From: JAEELC01 sp963621965
Lineage (GTDB): Bacteria; Bacillota_I; Bacilli_A; Acholeplasmatales; Anaeroplasmataceae
Assembly: GCA_963621965.1 (NCBI GenBank)
Contig: CAVFGN010000001.1
Span: 1-64,000 of the forward strand
Length of the DNA stretch: 64,000 bases
Reading direction: 5' to 3'
The notes under the pieces are model-generated. The model saw only the letters and a program-made list of their open reading frames with translations, did no database searches and was not told the origin of the DNA. The translations under genes and the position numbers were made by a program. Shown here piece by piece: positions 17,945-27,317 of the stretch (position 1 is its first letter; the number at the start of each line of letters is the position of its first letter).

Positions 17945-20275
17945 GTGAAAAGAACAATTGCGGTAAAAGAATTAGCACAATTTATATATTCATCAGGCGA
18001 TTTAACACGTGAATTTTTTTCAAATAAGCCAAATCTTGATGGTAAAAAAGCTCATTCTTATTTACAAAATCAATACAATAATGAATCTAAAAAAGAATAT
18101 TATATAAAAAGCGAGTTTTCCTATAAAGAAAATGAGTATATAATCCACGGATTTATTGATGGTGTTTTAGAGTCAAACGGAGTTATTATTTTAGAAGAAA
18201 TAAAATCTACTCAAACTAAACTTAAAACAATAGATTTAGATTTTCATAAAGAATATTTAGCACAGTTATTACTATATGCGTATTTGTATATAAATATTAA
18301 TTTACTTGATACAATTAATCTTCGTTTAACATATATTCATACACCAGACTACGAAACTAAAAGTTTTGATATGATTAAAACTAAAGATGAGCTTGAAACA
18401 TTCTTTAATGATACGCTAGAGCGCTACACTTCTTGGCTTAATCTAGTAGAGGATTCTAATAACGAAACTCTAGAAACGGTTAAAAATGTCAAATTCCCAT
18501 TTGAAACTAAAAGAGAAGGCCAACAAGATTTAATGCGTGCCACATATTATACTCTATGTAATAAAAATATATTATATGCGATTGCGCCTACAGGTATCGG
18601 CAAAACCATGGCCACGCTTTTTTCAGGGCTTAAAACTATTACAAAACGTGATGAAAAATTATTTTATCTAACCGCAAAATCGATGGGAAAATCGGTTGTA
18701 AGAGATTCTATTAATTTATTACTAGATAAAGGGTTAAAATTAAAAGCCATTGTTTTAACCAGTAAAGCAAAAGCGTGTTTTACAGGTGAAAAAATATGCA
18801 AACCTGATAAATGTAAATATGCGAAAGGATATTTTGATAGACTTAGAAATGCGGTTGAGGATATTTATGTTCATGAGTCTCTACTTAGTGAAGAAAAGAT
18901 TAAAGAATATGCTATAAAATATAAAATATGTCCTTTCGAATTTTCTCTAGACCTATCTGAGTTTTGTGATTTAATCGTTGGTGACTTTAACTATGTATTT
19001 GATCCTAAAGCTCATTTAATTAGATATTTTGAGGATAATAAATATAAGATTAAGATACTATGCGATGAAGCACATAATTTAGTCGATAGATCACGTGAAA
19101 TGTATTCTTCAAGCCTAAAACACACTGATGTGGTTAATTTAATAGAATGCTTAATGCAATTTGATAAGACATTATTTAGAAAAAAATCTATGCTTTTAAA
19201 TATGTTAAAAGAGTTTGAAGATATAATGAGTGAAAATTTGTACTATTATTCACATTATCTAGATGAGGGCCTAATCAATTTACTTAAGCAAATTGAAAAT
19301 ATATCATTTAATATATTTTCAGACTACGAAGAATTTGATGGTAGAGACGATGCTTTAATCTATTATTTCAATTTAAAAGACTTACTAGATACTTCTGAAT
19401 ATTATAGTGAAAACCACATGTTTATGATTAAGAAGGTAGATAACATATTCCACATTGAAGTTCGTTGCATGGACGCAAGTTCTTTTTTGATGGATACAAT
19501 AAACGCCTCTTCCCTTGGCATAGTATTTTTTAGTGCAACAATGTATCCAATAAACTATTACATGGATTTACTTACAAAAGGAAATGGTAAATATTTAACA
19601 CTTGAATCCCCTTTTGATTCTAAGAGGTTAAAATTAATTGTAAATGATACAATTTCAACAAAATATAAAGATAGAGAAAACACGATTGATGAAATAGCTG
19701 ATACAATTCGCTCTTTAGTGAATAGTAAAAAAGGCAACTATATAGCTTTTTTCCCAAGTTATAAATATATAGAACTTGTCTTTGATAAATTAAAAGATTT
19801 AGACACAACTATAGTCGTGCAAAATAGACTAATGAACGAAATTGATAGAGAAAATGTCTTAGAAATTTTTAAAAATACTTATGAAGCTCATCTAGGTTTA
19901 TTTGTGCTTGGTGGATCATTTAGCGAAGGCGTGGATTTCCAAGGGGATTTACTTAATGGTGTTGTAGTTGTCGGAGTAGCATTACCTATGGTAAATATTG
20001 AAAATAATTTACTCTCAGAATTCTTTGAAAATAAGTATGGTAAAGGTTTTGATTACGCATATACTTACCCAGGATTCACTAAAGTTGTACAGGCAGCAGG
20101 ACGTGTTATAAGAACGTTTAGTGATTATGGTGTAGTTATTTTAGTTGATAGACGTTATAAGTACAAAACTTATACGCAATTAATGCCAAATAGTTGGAAT
20201 GAAAGAGATATTATTAGTAATAAGAAAGAACTTTTAGATAGTCTAGAAGCGTTTTGGTTAGAATATGACAAGTGA
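17945..20275 (+). CDS. DinG/XPD-family helicase with N-terminal PD-(D/E)XK nuclease-like domain
   Basis: This is a 776-residue fusion. Residues 1-160 resemble a Cas4/RecB-type nuclease: an acidic residue in IHGFIDGVLE, then IILEEIKST (E-x-K) and a QLLLYAYLY helix. The rest is an XPD-like 5'-3' helicase. It has a Walker A with APTGIGKT, four cysteines (ACFTGEKIC, DKCKYA, KICPF) suited to an iron-sulfur cluster, the DEAH box CDEAHNLVDRSR, and helicase motifs GGSFSEGVDF and QAAGRVIR near the end. It probably processes DNA ends, flaps or gaps in repair. GTG at 17945 is chosen because AAGGAG (17931-17936) precedes it; GTG at 17936 lies inside that site. It overlaps the next gene by 11 bases. Confidence 0.85.
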   Translation: MKRTIAVKELAQFIYSSGDLTREFFSNKPNLDGKKAHSYLQNQYNNESKKEYYIKSEFSYKENEYIIHGFIDGVLESNGVIILEEIKSTQTKLKTIDLDFHKEYLAQLLLYAYLYININLLDTINLRLTYIHTPDYETKSFDMIKTKDELETFFNDTLERYTSWLNLVEDSNNETLETVKNVKFPFETKREGQQDLMRATYYTLCNKNILYAIAPTGIGKTMATLFSGLKTITKRDEKLFYLTAKSMGKSVVRDSINLLLDKGLKLKAIVLTSKAKACFTGEKICKPDKCKYAKGYFDRLRNAVEDIYVHESLLSEEKIKEYAIKYKICPFEFSLDLSEFCDLIVGDFNYVFDPKAHLIRYFEDNKYKIKILCDEAHNLVDRSREMYSSSLKHTDVVNLIECLMQFDKTLFRKKSMLLNMLKEFEDIMSENLYYYSHYLDEGLINLLKQIENISFNIFSDYEEFDGRDDALIYYFNLKDLLDTSEYYSENHMFMIKKVDNIFHIEVRCMDASSFLMDTINASSLGIVFFSATMYPINYYMDLLTKGNGKYLTLESPFDSKRLKLIVNDTISTKYKDRENTIDEIADTIRSLVNSKKGNYIAFFPSYKYIELVFDKLKDLDTTIVVQNRLMNEIDRENVLEIFKNTYEAHLGLFVLGGSFSEGVDFQGDLLNGVVVVGVALPMVNIENNLLSEFFENKYGKGFDYAYTYPGFTKVVQAAGRVIRTFSDYGVVILVDRRYKYKTYTQLMPNSWNERDIISNKKELLDSLEAFWLEYDK

Positions 20276-20993
20276 AATTGAAGATTTATATAATATTTAT
20301 TTAAAAAAGAATAAATCTAATAGTGCCTTAGATAAACTATTATCTTCTTCAGAACTTGAAAAACTTATCAATAGTCAAATAAAAAAAATAAATATACACA
20401 ATATAAACTATGAAGATTTATATCAAAACTGTTTAATAGCTTGTGAGAAACTAATAAAAAAATACGATATAAATAAAGACGTTCCCATTAAAGCATATTT
20501 AAATTCTAATTTGAAGTATACCTTGTATGATACAATCAATAACAATGCAGAAATTAAACGAGGAAAAGGTACGCAAATAAAGATTAGACGTGCAAAAGAA
20601 TTATTTAATCTTTATTCTTTAGATGAAGCTAAAAAAATATTTAAAGAAGAGTTTGATATTAAAAAGAATAGCACTGTTGATAAGTATTTTTACTTTTATA
20701 ACAATACTAGCGAGATTTTAGATGATAAAGATGAGGAAATTTATTTTAAATTAACTGATAAGGAACTAATAGAAGAATTAAAGAGAGAGGTTAAATTAAC
20801 TGATAAAAGATTATTGTATGTTGTTTCTTATTTTGGACTTAATACAAAGAAAATGAAACCCTCTCAAATTGCAAAAACTCTTAACTGTTCTAAGGCAAAT
20901 GTAAGTCAACAATTAAAAAAAGCATTGCGTCAAATTGCTGAATATAAAGAAGTGGCAGAAGAGTTGAAACTTAGAGTAAATAATGGCAATTAA
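20265..20993 (+). CDS. Sigma-70-like regulatory protein
   Basis: The 242-residue product resembles a divergent sigma factor. Residues about 45-95 (YEDLYQNCLIACEKLIKKYD to LKYTLYDTI) fit region 2. Residues about 175-225 carry a region-4-like helix-turn-helix (LLYVVSYFGLNTKKMKPSQIAKTL, then ANVSQQLKKALRQI). The level of similarity is modest, so a non-sigma DNA-binding role is possible. The start codon lies within the end of the helicase gene, so the two are co-expressed. A terminator overlaps its stop codon. Which promoters it would read is not visible. Confidence 0.65.
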   Translation: MTSEIEDLYNIYLKKNKSNSALDKLLSSSELEKLINSQIKKINIHNINYEDLYQNCLIACEKLIKKYDINKDVPIKAYLNSNLKYTLYDTINNNAEIKRGKGTQIKIRRAKELFNLYSLDEAKKIFKEEFDIKKNSTVDKYFYFYNNTSEILDDKDEEIYFKLTDKELIEELKREVKLTDKRLLYVVSYFGLNTKKMKPSQIAKTLNCSKANVSQQLKKALRQIAEYKEVAEELKLRVNNGN

Positions 20994-21006
20994 AGTGCCA
21001 TTTTTT
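20982..21006 (+). terminator. Intrinsic terminator overlapping the sigma-like gene's end
   Basis: AATGGCA (20982-20988) pairs perfectly with TGCCATT (20996-21002) and continues into T residues. The stop codon lies in the loop. Confidence 0.82.
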
Positions 21007-21069
21007 CGTTATTTTTGGAAAAACCGATTTTTCATTGTGAAATATTTTTGAAGATAAGAGGAATCGTAT

Positions 21070-21600
21070 ATGTTTAGAAGAAAAATAGAAGAGAAATTTT
21101 TGAGCATTATCAAAACGCTGATCAAAAAATAATTGTGGTCGATGGAGCAAGACAAATTGGTAAAAGTTATATTATTAGAGAAACTGCAAAGAAAAATTTA
21201 AAAATTATATTGAAATCGATTTAAAAAGTGATTACAAAAATGAACAGTCGTTTTTAGATGTTAAATCAACTAAAGTGTTTCATATAACCATTGGTTCAAT
21301 GTATGGTGATATGCTAGGAAATTTTGAGGACACCATAATTTTTCTAGTGAAAAAATTCAGTATTTAAAAGATTGTTTTACAAATAAAAGCCAAGTAGAAG
21401 AATCTATACATGTTAAAACACTTTCTTTATTTAAAGATTATTTAATATCAGGAGGTTTGCCTGATGCAGTGAAAGAATATGTAATTAATAGAAACGTTAT
21501 AAATTTGAGAAGAGTACAAACACAAACATTTACTTATTATAAAGATGATGCGGCTAAATGTGACGTGGATAACAAATTAAAAACATCAAAATATGTATAG
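21070..21600 (+). pseudogene. Remnant of an AAA-type ATPase with DUF4143-like C-terminus
   Basis: Fragments in different frames make up one recognisable protein. An ATG at 21070 opens MFRRKIEEKF. A shifted frame then reads VVDGARQIGKSYIIRETA, with a Walker A GARQIGKS (about 21142-21165). The next fragment reads NYIEIDLKSDYKNEQSF and SMYGDMLGNFEDTIIF. The last fragment (from about 21380) reads SLFKDYLISGGLPDAVKEY, the typical start of a DUF4143 domain, and stops at 21600. The order matches the ATPase family that Bacteria carry in many copies, but about half of the usual 400 residues is missing. Frameshifts and a deletion after the Walker B region make it non-functional. Confidence 0.75.
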
Positions 21601-21655
21601 AAAAAGATGACTCGATAACGATGCCAATTTATTTAATTATGTTTGTATAAAATAA

Positions 21656-21677
21656 AAATGAGGACTAATGCCCTCAA
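21656..21677 (-). terminator. Weak candidate terminator of the HIT gene
   Basis: On the minus strand TGAGG and CCTCA flank an eight-base loop, followed by ATTTTTATTTT. The stem is only five base pairs, so this is tentative. Confidence 0.4.
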
Positions 21678-21678
21678 A

Positions 21679-22077
21679 TTAGTGGTTTATTTTAGCTAAA
21701 ACCTCATCTAGTTTAATAGTAGATGAGTGATCGACATTAACTATTTTAAAATCATCACTCTCACTGTATCTAGGAACAATGTGTACATGCATATGCATAA
21801 CACTTTGTCCGGCTACAGGATAAGAATTGTTAACGATGTTTATACCACTTGCGCCTAGATTATCTTTAATTTTAATAGCTAAATCTTGTGTTACACTAAA
21901 AACATGTTCTAATGTGTCTTTATCAAGATCTAAAAATGTTTCTACATGTTTTTTAGGCATAACTAATGTATGACCATAAGTGGCTTGACTCAAATCTAGA
22001 ATAGCCAAAACATTGGCATCTTCATAAACAGTAGAAGATGGAATCTCTTTATTTATTATTTTACAAAATACGCACAT
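21679..22077 (-). CDS. hit: HIT-family nucleotide hydrolase
   Basis: The 132-residue protein has the histidine triad HMHVHIVPR near residue 97 and a CxxC opening (CVFCKII) typical of the Hint branch. Proteins of this family cleave nucleoside phosphoramidates such as adenosine-lysine conjugates. Other family features are the EDANVLAILD strand and the YGHTLVMPKKH segment. It is transcribed away from the HD-domain gene. GAGGT lies 8 bases before its ATG. Confidence 0.93.
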   Translation of the reverse strand: MCVFCKIINKEIPSSTVYEDANVLAILDLSQATYGHTLVMPKKHVETFLDLDKDTLEHVFSVTQDLAIKIKDNLGASGINIVNNSYPVAGQSVMHMHVHIVPRYSESDDFKIVNVDHSSTIKLDEVLAKINH

Positions 22078-22143
22078 AATTTATACCTCATATTTATATT
22101 ATATAACAATTAAATAATATGGTATAATGAATTAGGTGAAAAT
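22078..22143. promoter_or_regulatory. Divergent promoter region hit / HD-domain gene
   Basis: On the plus strand TATAAT (22123-22128) precedes AGGTGA and the ATG at 22144. On the minus strand ATTATA (22098-22103) reads as a -10 TATAAT ahead of GAGGT and the HIT start. No good -35 is seen for either. Confidence 0.55.
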
Positions 22144-23343
22144 ATGCAAAAATTAGATAAAGTTAAGGTTTTTAGAGATCCAATATATGGGTTTATTAAA
22201 GTTGAATATAAAGTCATTATGGAATTAATAGATACAAAAGAATTCCAAAGATTACGTCGAATTCATCAATTGTCAGGTGTTCTTGAAGTCTTCCCTACAG
22301 CTGAACATTCACGTTTTACCCATTCACTCGGAACTTATGAATGTGCGCGTCTCATCATAAGTGAGGTACAAGGATTTTCAAATATTAGTGAGTACGAACG
22401 AGTATTATTCCTTGTTACAAGTTTGCTTCATGATATAGGACATGGTCCGTATAGTCATGCCTTTGAAGAGATTACAAGTTTATCTCATGAGTCTTTAGGG
22501 GCTTTAATTATTGAATCTAGTGAACTTGAAATTAGACATATTTTAGAAAGTAATGGCATAAAACCTCTAGATGTAACAAATATTTTACTTCACAAGGGGA
22601 AATTTCCACTACTAGAGACACTAATAAGTTCGCAAGTAGACGTTGATAGAATGGATTATTTAGTACGTGATGCATATTTTACAGGTGCTACATACGGCGC
22701 TATTGATAGAGATAGAATCATTAGATCAATGATTATAAAAGACAATAAATTATATTTTAAGGAATCTTCAGTTAATTCTCTTGAAAGCTATATAATGGCT
22801 AGGTATCATATGTACTGGCAAGTATATTACCACAAGGCTGCAAAAGGATATGATTTATTGCTTGAAACATTATACATGCGTATATATGAATTATATAAAA
22901 AAGGACTTATTAAGAAAGAAGAATATCCGGATTTTCTTAATTTCTTAGATGATAATAAAGATATTAAGTCCTATATTTTTCTAGATGATGGTTATATTTC
23001 ATCAATGGTAAAAAAAATGTTAAGAAGTAGTGATGAAGTTTTAAGAGAACTAGCAAACTCAATAGAATCGCGCTGTTTGTTTAAGTGTATCGAAATAGAT
23101 GATATAAGTGATTTAGACAAGATAATCGATAAATATAGTTATCTTCCTAATTGCTTTAAAAAAGTAGTGACAGTCTCACAGGTTGCCTATCTTGAGTCTA
23201 GTAGTACACTAAATAATGTATTGATTTTAAAAGATGACGGAGTTGTTGATTTAGTTGCATACTCTAAAATAATTGAGGGTTTAATTTCAAGTGGAAAGAG
23301 AAAAGTAATTAGATTTTATTATAAAGAAAGATTAAATGTATGA
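22144..23343 (+). CDS. HD-domain phosphohydrolase (YwfO-like)
   Basis: The 399-residue protein carries the metal-binding HD signature: RRIHQLSG, AEHSRFTHSLG, LLHDIGHGPYSHAFE, and a later SQVDVDRMDYLVRDA. This is the dNTPase/SAMHD1-like HD architecture of the YwfO group, whose members hydrolyse nucleotides; the substrate here cannot be read from sequence. It begins a tight operon: its TGA overlaps the ATG of rnmV (ATGA), followed by rsmA and ispE. Confidence 0.88.
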   Translation: MQKLDKVKVFRDPIYGFIKVEYKVIMELIDTKEFQRLRRIHQLSGVLEVFPTAEHSRFTHSLGTYECARLIISEVQGFSNISEYERVLFLVTSLLHDIGHGPYSHAFEEITSLSHESLGALIIESSELEIRHILESNGIKPLDVTNILLHKGKFPLLETLISSQVDVDRMDYLVRDAYFTGATYGAIDRDRIIRSMIIKDNKLYFKESSVNSLESYIMARYHMYWQVYYHKAAKGYDLLLETLYMRIYELYKKGLIKKEEYPDFLNFLDDNKDIKSYIFLDDGYISSMVKKMLRSSDEVLRELANSIESRCLFKCIEIDDISDLDKIIDKYSYLPNCFKKVVTVSQVAYLESSSTLNNVLILKDDGVVDLVAYSKIIEGLISSGKRKVIRFYYKERLNV

Positions 23344-23888
23344 AAAAAAGTTTAATTGTTGTTGAAGGAATTCATGACGAAGAAAGAATAAAAAAAATAT
23401 ATAATGATGCGTTTGTTATTACTACGAACGGTTCAGAAATTTCTAAAATGACTTTAGATATGTTAAAAAATTACGCAGAAAACTATAACATTTTAGTATT
23501 TACTGATCCAGACTACCCAGGAGAAAGAATTCGCGCTAAGATTCACGAAGCAGTGCCAAGCGCAATCGATTTATTTTTACCTAAAAAACCTTGTATATCT
23601 AAAAACAAGAAAAAAGTAGGTATTGAACATGCGCCCGGAGAGCTTATAAAAGAAGCACTTGATACGTATATGTTTGGTTATGAAAAACTTAGTTCAGATA
23701 TTACGTATGATTTTCTTTTAGATTTAGGTCTTGTAGGGAACAAGAACTCTAATATACTAAGAGGAAAAGTTTCGAATAGATTAAATATAGGTAATCCTAA
23801 CGCAAAGACTTTCTTAAAAAGAGTAAATGCGCTTGGAATAAGCAAGAAAGAAATAGAACATATTATAGGTGAATTAGATGAAGAATAG
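23340..23888 (+). CDS. rnmV: Ribonuclease M5
   Basis: RNase M5 makes the final cuts that mature 5S rRNA in low-G+C Gram-positives. The 182-residue protein opens with the Toprim glutamate motif IVVEGIHDE, has VFTDPDYPGERIR as the DxD motif, and the diagnostic KKVGIEHAPGELIKEAL stretch. It overlaps the upstream gene by 4 bases and rsmA by 11 bases, the classical rnmV-rsmA pair. Confidence 0.94.
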   Translation: MKKSLIVVEGIHDEERIKKIYNDAFVITTNGSEISKMTLDMLKNYAENYNILVFTDPDYPGERIRAKIHEAVPSAIDLFLPKKPCISKNKKKVGIEHAPGELIKEALDTYMFGYEKLSSDITYDFLLDLGLVGNKNSNILRGKVSNRLNIGNPNAKTFLKRVNALGISKKEIEHIIGELDEE

Positions 23889-24735
23889 TACTGGTAATTA
23901 TGAAGCTATAAATAGATTATTACGCGATAATGATTTTTATATTAAAAAGAAATTCGGACAAAATTTTATAAAAGATGAAAATGTCTTAAATTCTATTGTT
24001 AATGTTGCAGATATTAAAGACTGTGATGTTATTGAAATAGGGCCAGGACTTGGTAGTTTAACTTTACCTTTATTAAAAGAAGCTCATAAAGTTGTTTCTT
24101 ATGAAGTAGACGATGATTTAATCCCAATACTTGGTGAGTTATTTAAAGATTATTCTAACTTCACCTTAGTTCATAATGATATTTTAAAAGTAAATATTGA
24201 AGAAGAAATAGCTAAACATTTTGATATGAAACACAAAATATGTTTAGTCGCAAATTTGCCTTACTACATTACTACTCCAATTATATTAAAATTACTATCT
24301 GAAACTAATAAGATTAAGTCTTATACAATGATGATGCAAGAAGAGGTAGCGGATAGAATTTGTTCAAAACCTGATGTAAAAGATTATAACAGTTTATCTG
24401 TATTAATCCAGTATAAAGCTAGTGCTAAAAAGGCTCTTAGAATAAGTAGAAATATATTTATTCCTAAGCCTAACGTTGATAGCGCAGTTATTAGACTAGA
24501 TGTTTATGATAAACTACCTTATAAAGCAATAAATGAGGATTTTTTCTATAAATTAATTAGAGATGCCTTCTCTATGAGAAGAAAGACTTTAGTTAATAAT
24601 TTAAAAAATACAGGTTATGATAAAGAAAAAGTACTTAAGTTTATTGAAATACACAATTTTGAAGCATCTATTAGAAGCGAAGAGTTAAGTGTAAAAGATT
24701 TTGTTGATCTATCTGATTATTTAAGTGAGGAATAA
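23878..24735 (+). CDS. rsmA: 16S rRNA dimethyladenosine transferase RsmA/KsgA
   Basis: RsmA dimethylates two adjacent adenosines near the 3' end of 16S rRNA using S-adenosylmethionine. The 285-residue protein has the opening KKKFGQNFIKDENVLN, the cofactor motif VIEIGPGLGSLTLPL, and the catalytic motif IV NLPYYITTPII. A C-terminal helical domain follows. It begins inside rnmV and ends 1 base before the chosen ispE start. Confidence 0.96.
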   Translation: MKNSTGNYEAINRLLRDNDFYIKKKFGQNFIKDENVLNSIVNVADIKDCDVIEIGPGLGSLTLPLLKEAHKVVSYEVDDDLIPILGELFKDYSNFTLVHNDILKVNIEEEIAKHFDMKHKICLVANLPYYITTPIILKLLSETNKIKSYTMMMQEEVADRICSKPDVKDYNSLSVLIQYKASAKKALRISRNIFIPKPNVDSAVIRLDVYDKLPYKAINEDFFYKLIRDAFSMRRKTLVNNLKNTGYDKEKVLKFIEIHNFEASIRSEELSVKDFVDLSDYLSEE

Positions 24736-24736
24736 G

Positions 24737-25579
24737 ATGATTGAAGAAAAAGCTTATGCGAAAGTTAATTTAACACTAGAAGTAGGAGATACAAACAGTG
24801 AGGGATTTCATGATATTAAAACAATCATGGTCCCTGTTGATCTTTATGATACACTAACTTTTGAACGTATTAATGAAGGTATAATTTTACTTGATAATTC
24901 AGATATTAATCCAGAAGATAACATTGTTTATAAAGCTGCTACTTTAATGTTTGAAAAGTATAATCTAAAAGGTGGTGTTTTAATAACACTAAAAAAATCA
25001 ATACCGCAAGAAGCAGGATTGGCCGGTGGATCTAGCGATTGTGCTGCTTGTTTAAGAGGTATAAACAAACTATTTGAACTTGATCTAACTTTAGCTGAAT
25101 TAGCTGAAATCTCTACTTCTTTAGGTTCGGACATAGCTTATTGTATATACTCTAAGCCTTCTTTTTGCCAAGGTCGTGGAACTGATGTAGAATTACTGGA
25201 TTTAGACATGCCTGAGTGGTACGTTCTTCTTATAAAGCCGCCATTTGGTTGTTCAACAAAAGAAATATATCAAAGATATGAAGTATCTAACATTGACCAT
25301 GTAAAAAATCACGAGAATGTTACTAAAAGTATTAAGACAAGAAACATAGAATTGTTTTATGAAAATATATTTAATGATCTTGAAAAGCCAGCTTTTATGC
25401 TTAATTCAAAACTAAAAAAATTATCTGATAGTATCAATTTTAAAAAGAAAGCATTAATGTCAGGTAGTGGTTCTACTATATATGTGGTGTCTCAAAATAA
25501 GGAAGAATTAGAAACAATAAGGAAAGAAAATAGTAAATATTTTACCTATATCTTAACTAAATTTATAAATATAGATTAA
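24737..25579 (+). CDS. ispE: 4-diphosphocytidyl-2-C-methyl-D-erythritol kinase
   Basis: IspE phosphorylates CDP-methylerythritol in the MEP isoprenoid pathway. The 280-residue GHMP kinase opens with AYAKVNLTLEVG. Its ATP loop reads QEAGLAGGSSDCAA and its C-terminal motif MSGSGSTIY. ATG at 24737 follows GTGAGG with proper spacing; the GTG at 24725 lies within that site. Its presence shows that the organism makes isoprenoid precursors by the MEP route. It shares a terminator with the convergent phoR. Confidence 0.94.
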   Translation: MIEEKAYAKVNLTLEVGDTNSEGFHDIKTIMVPVDLYDTLTFERINEGIILLDNSDINPEDNIVYKAATLMFEKYNLKGGVLITLKKSIPQEAGLAGGSSDCAACLRGINKLFELDLTLAELAEISTSLGSDIAYCIYSKPSFCQGRGTDVELLDLDMPEWYVLLIKPPFGCSTKEIYQRYEVSNIDHVKNHENVTKSIKTRNIELFYENIFNDLEKPAFMLNSKLKKLSDSINFKKKALMSGSGSTIYVVSQNKEELETIRKENSKYFTYILTKFINID

Positions 25580-25618
25580 AAAACACACTCTAAGAAGTTT
25601 TGCTTCCTAGAGTGTTTT
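25580..25618. terminator. Shared terminator of ispE and phoR
   Basis: A 12-base arm (25586-25597) pairs with 25603-25614 with one A-C mismatch. T residues follow on the plus strand, and an A-run at 25578-25583 gives T residues on the minus strand, so it can serve both convergent operons. Confidence 0.82.
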
Positions 25619-27316
25619 CTATTTAAACAAGAATTTAAAACTTGTATATTGGCCTTCTTTAGAATCTAGATTAATTTTAATTTCATTATTGGCACAAATA
25701 TGTTTAACGATACTTAAACCTAAACCTGTACCGCCTAGGGATTTGCTACGAGCTTTATCAATTCTAAAGAAACGTTCATAAATTCTATCTTTATACTTAT
25801 CAGGAATTCCTATACCGGTATCCTTTATTTCTAATGTTCTCTCAATTGCATTAATATTTATAAAAATTTTACCATTGTCTTTGTTATATTTTATTGCATT
25901 TTCAATTATATTTTTTACTAATGAATAAATATCCTCACTTGTCATAAAGACATTAAAATCTTCATCATTTTTTATAACTTCGATATTCTTATCAAGTAGG
26001 TTTTGCCTGAACACATTTACTACTTTATTAATAGTGTCATCTATAGAATTATTCTCTTTATTACTAAGGACATCCTTTGTCTCAAGTCTAGATAATTCTA
26101 ACATTTCAATAACTATTTCGTTCATTCTTTTAGCTTCAGCTAATATTCTATCAAGCGAAGAATCTATATCTTCTTTAGTAGATACGAACCCATTTTTTAT
26201 CATCTCAGAATAACCAATAATACTTGTTAATGGACTTTTTAGTTCGTGGCTGGCATTTGCAAAGAAATCTTTTTTTGCATGTTTTAAATTGATTTCGTTT
26301 GTTATATCAAAGACTGATATACAAACAAGAATATTTCCGTTGTTTAAAGAACTTGTTTCTAAAGTTTTAGCTTGAAGAAGATAATTTCTTGAAGCAATAT
26401 CAACTTCACATTCAATTTCTTTTTTTTCTAAAGATTCTCGAAAGATAGAACTAAACTCAGGCATTATAGTAATGTTTAATAATGAATCATTTTCTTTTTC
26501 TTTGTAAGAAAAAAGGTGCTTAATGAATTCATTTACAAGTATTACATTCATGTTTTTGTCTACTATTATTAATCCTTGTTGCATAGAATTCAATATGTAA
26601 TTTAGTTTTTCTTTTTCCTTGTTAAGGGAGTTTATTTTTTCCTCAATTAAATCTTTAGTTTTATCTACTTCATTACTTAAGGAATCAATTTCAATTTCGC
26701 TAGGTGTTAAATAATCTCCTGTAACAATATAGTTAAGTCTATTTATTTCACGTTTTAAAGGCTTAAAAGAAGATTCTATAAATTTAAAGTCTATTAGTAA
26801 ATTTAAAAGTAAAACTATTATAAACAAAAGTACAGCTACACATATATTTTGTTTGACTGCACTACTTACAGCGCTCATAGGCATAGAAACACGTATGTAT
26901 AATGTATTTTCATTTTCTGTATAAATTCCTGCTAGATACATCATATTTGTATCAAGAGTTGAAGAATATCGAATAACGATTGTTCCTAGATTTTCTATTT
27001 CTTCACGGTTTAAATGATTCTCTTCAATAGTGTCTTTAGAAGAATCACTTATAACGTTACCTGACATGTCAATGATAGTTAAACGGATATTTTTAAAAGA
27101 AGAAGTAATAGAATTAGAGGCACTTTTTATATTTGAAGTTAAGTCATCACTATCTGCATTTGTTAACACATTACGCGTCATGTCTAGCGATTCGTGCAAG
27201 GTGGTTTCACAATTTTTTTTGTTTAAATCTTCGATAATAAAGATACTTGAGATTAATAGTATTAAAAGACTTACTATTATAATAAAGCCGTGTAATAAAA
27301 ATAATTTTTTCTTCAT
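25619..27316 (-). CDS. phoR: Phosphate-sensing histidine kinase PhoR
   Basis: This is a 565-residue membrane histidine kinase. There is a membrane helix at about residues 8-28, an extracellular sensor domain to about 155, and a second helix at about 156-178. A PAS-like region follows (LNYILNSMQQGLIIVDKN), then the H-box FFANASHELKSPLTSIIGY. The ATPase motifs are NIIENAIKYN, DTGIGIP and GGTGLGLSIVKHI. The name PhoR is given because it lies directly after the phoP-like regulator at the end of the pst-phoU operon. It phosphorylates PhoP when phosphate is scarce. The gap to phoP is 1 base. Confidence 0.88.
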   Translation of the reverse strand: MKKKLFLLHGFIIIVSLLILLISSIFIIEDLNKKNCETTLHESLDMTRNVLTNADSDDLTSNIKSASNSITSSFKNIRLTIIDMSGNVISDSSKDTIEENHLNREEIENLGTIVIRYSSTLDTNMMYLAGIYTENENTLYIRVSMPMSAVSSAVKQNICVAVLLFIIVLLLNLLIDFKFIESSFKPLKREINRLNYIVTGDYLTPSEIEIDSLSNEVDKTKDLIEEKINSLNKEKEKLNYILNSMQQGLIIVDKNMNVILVNEFIKHLFSYKEKENDSLLNITIMPEFSSIFRESLEKKEIECEVDIASRNYLLQAKTLETSSLNNGNILVCISVFDITNEINLKHAKKDFFANASHELKSPLTSIIGYSEMIKNGFVSTKEDIDSSLDRILAEAKRMNEIVIEMLELSRLETKDVLSNKENNSIDDTINKVVNVFRQNLLDKNIEVIKNDEDFNVFMTSEDIYSLVKNIIENAIKYNKDNGKIFININAIERTLEIKDTGIGIPDKYKDRIYERFFRIDKARSKSLGGTGLGLSIVKHICANNEIKINLDSKEGQYTSFKFLFK

Positions 27317-27317
27317 T

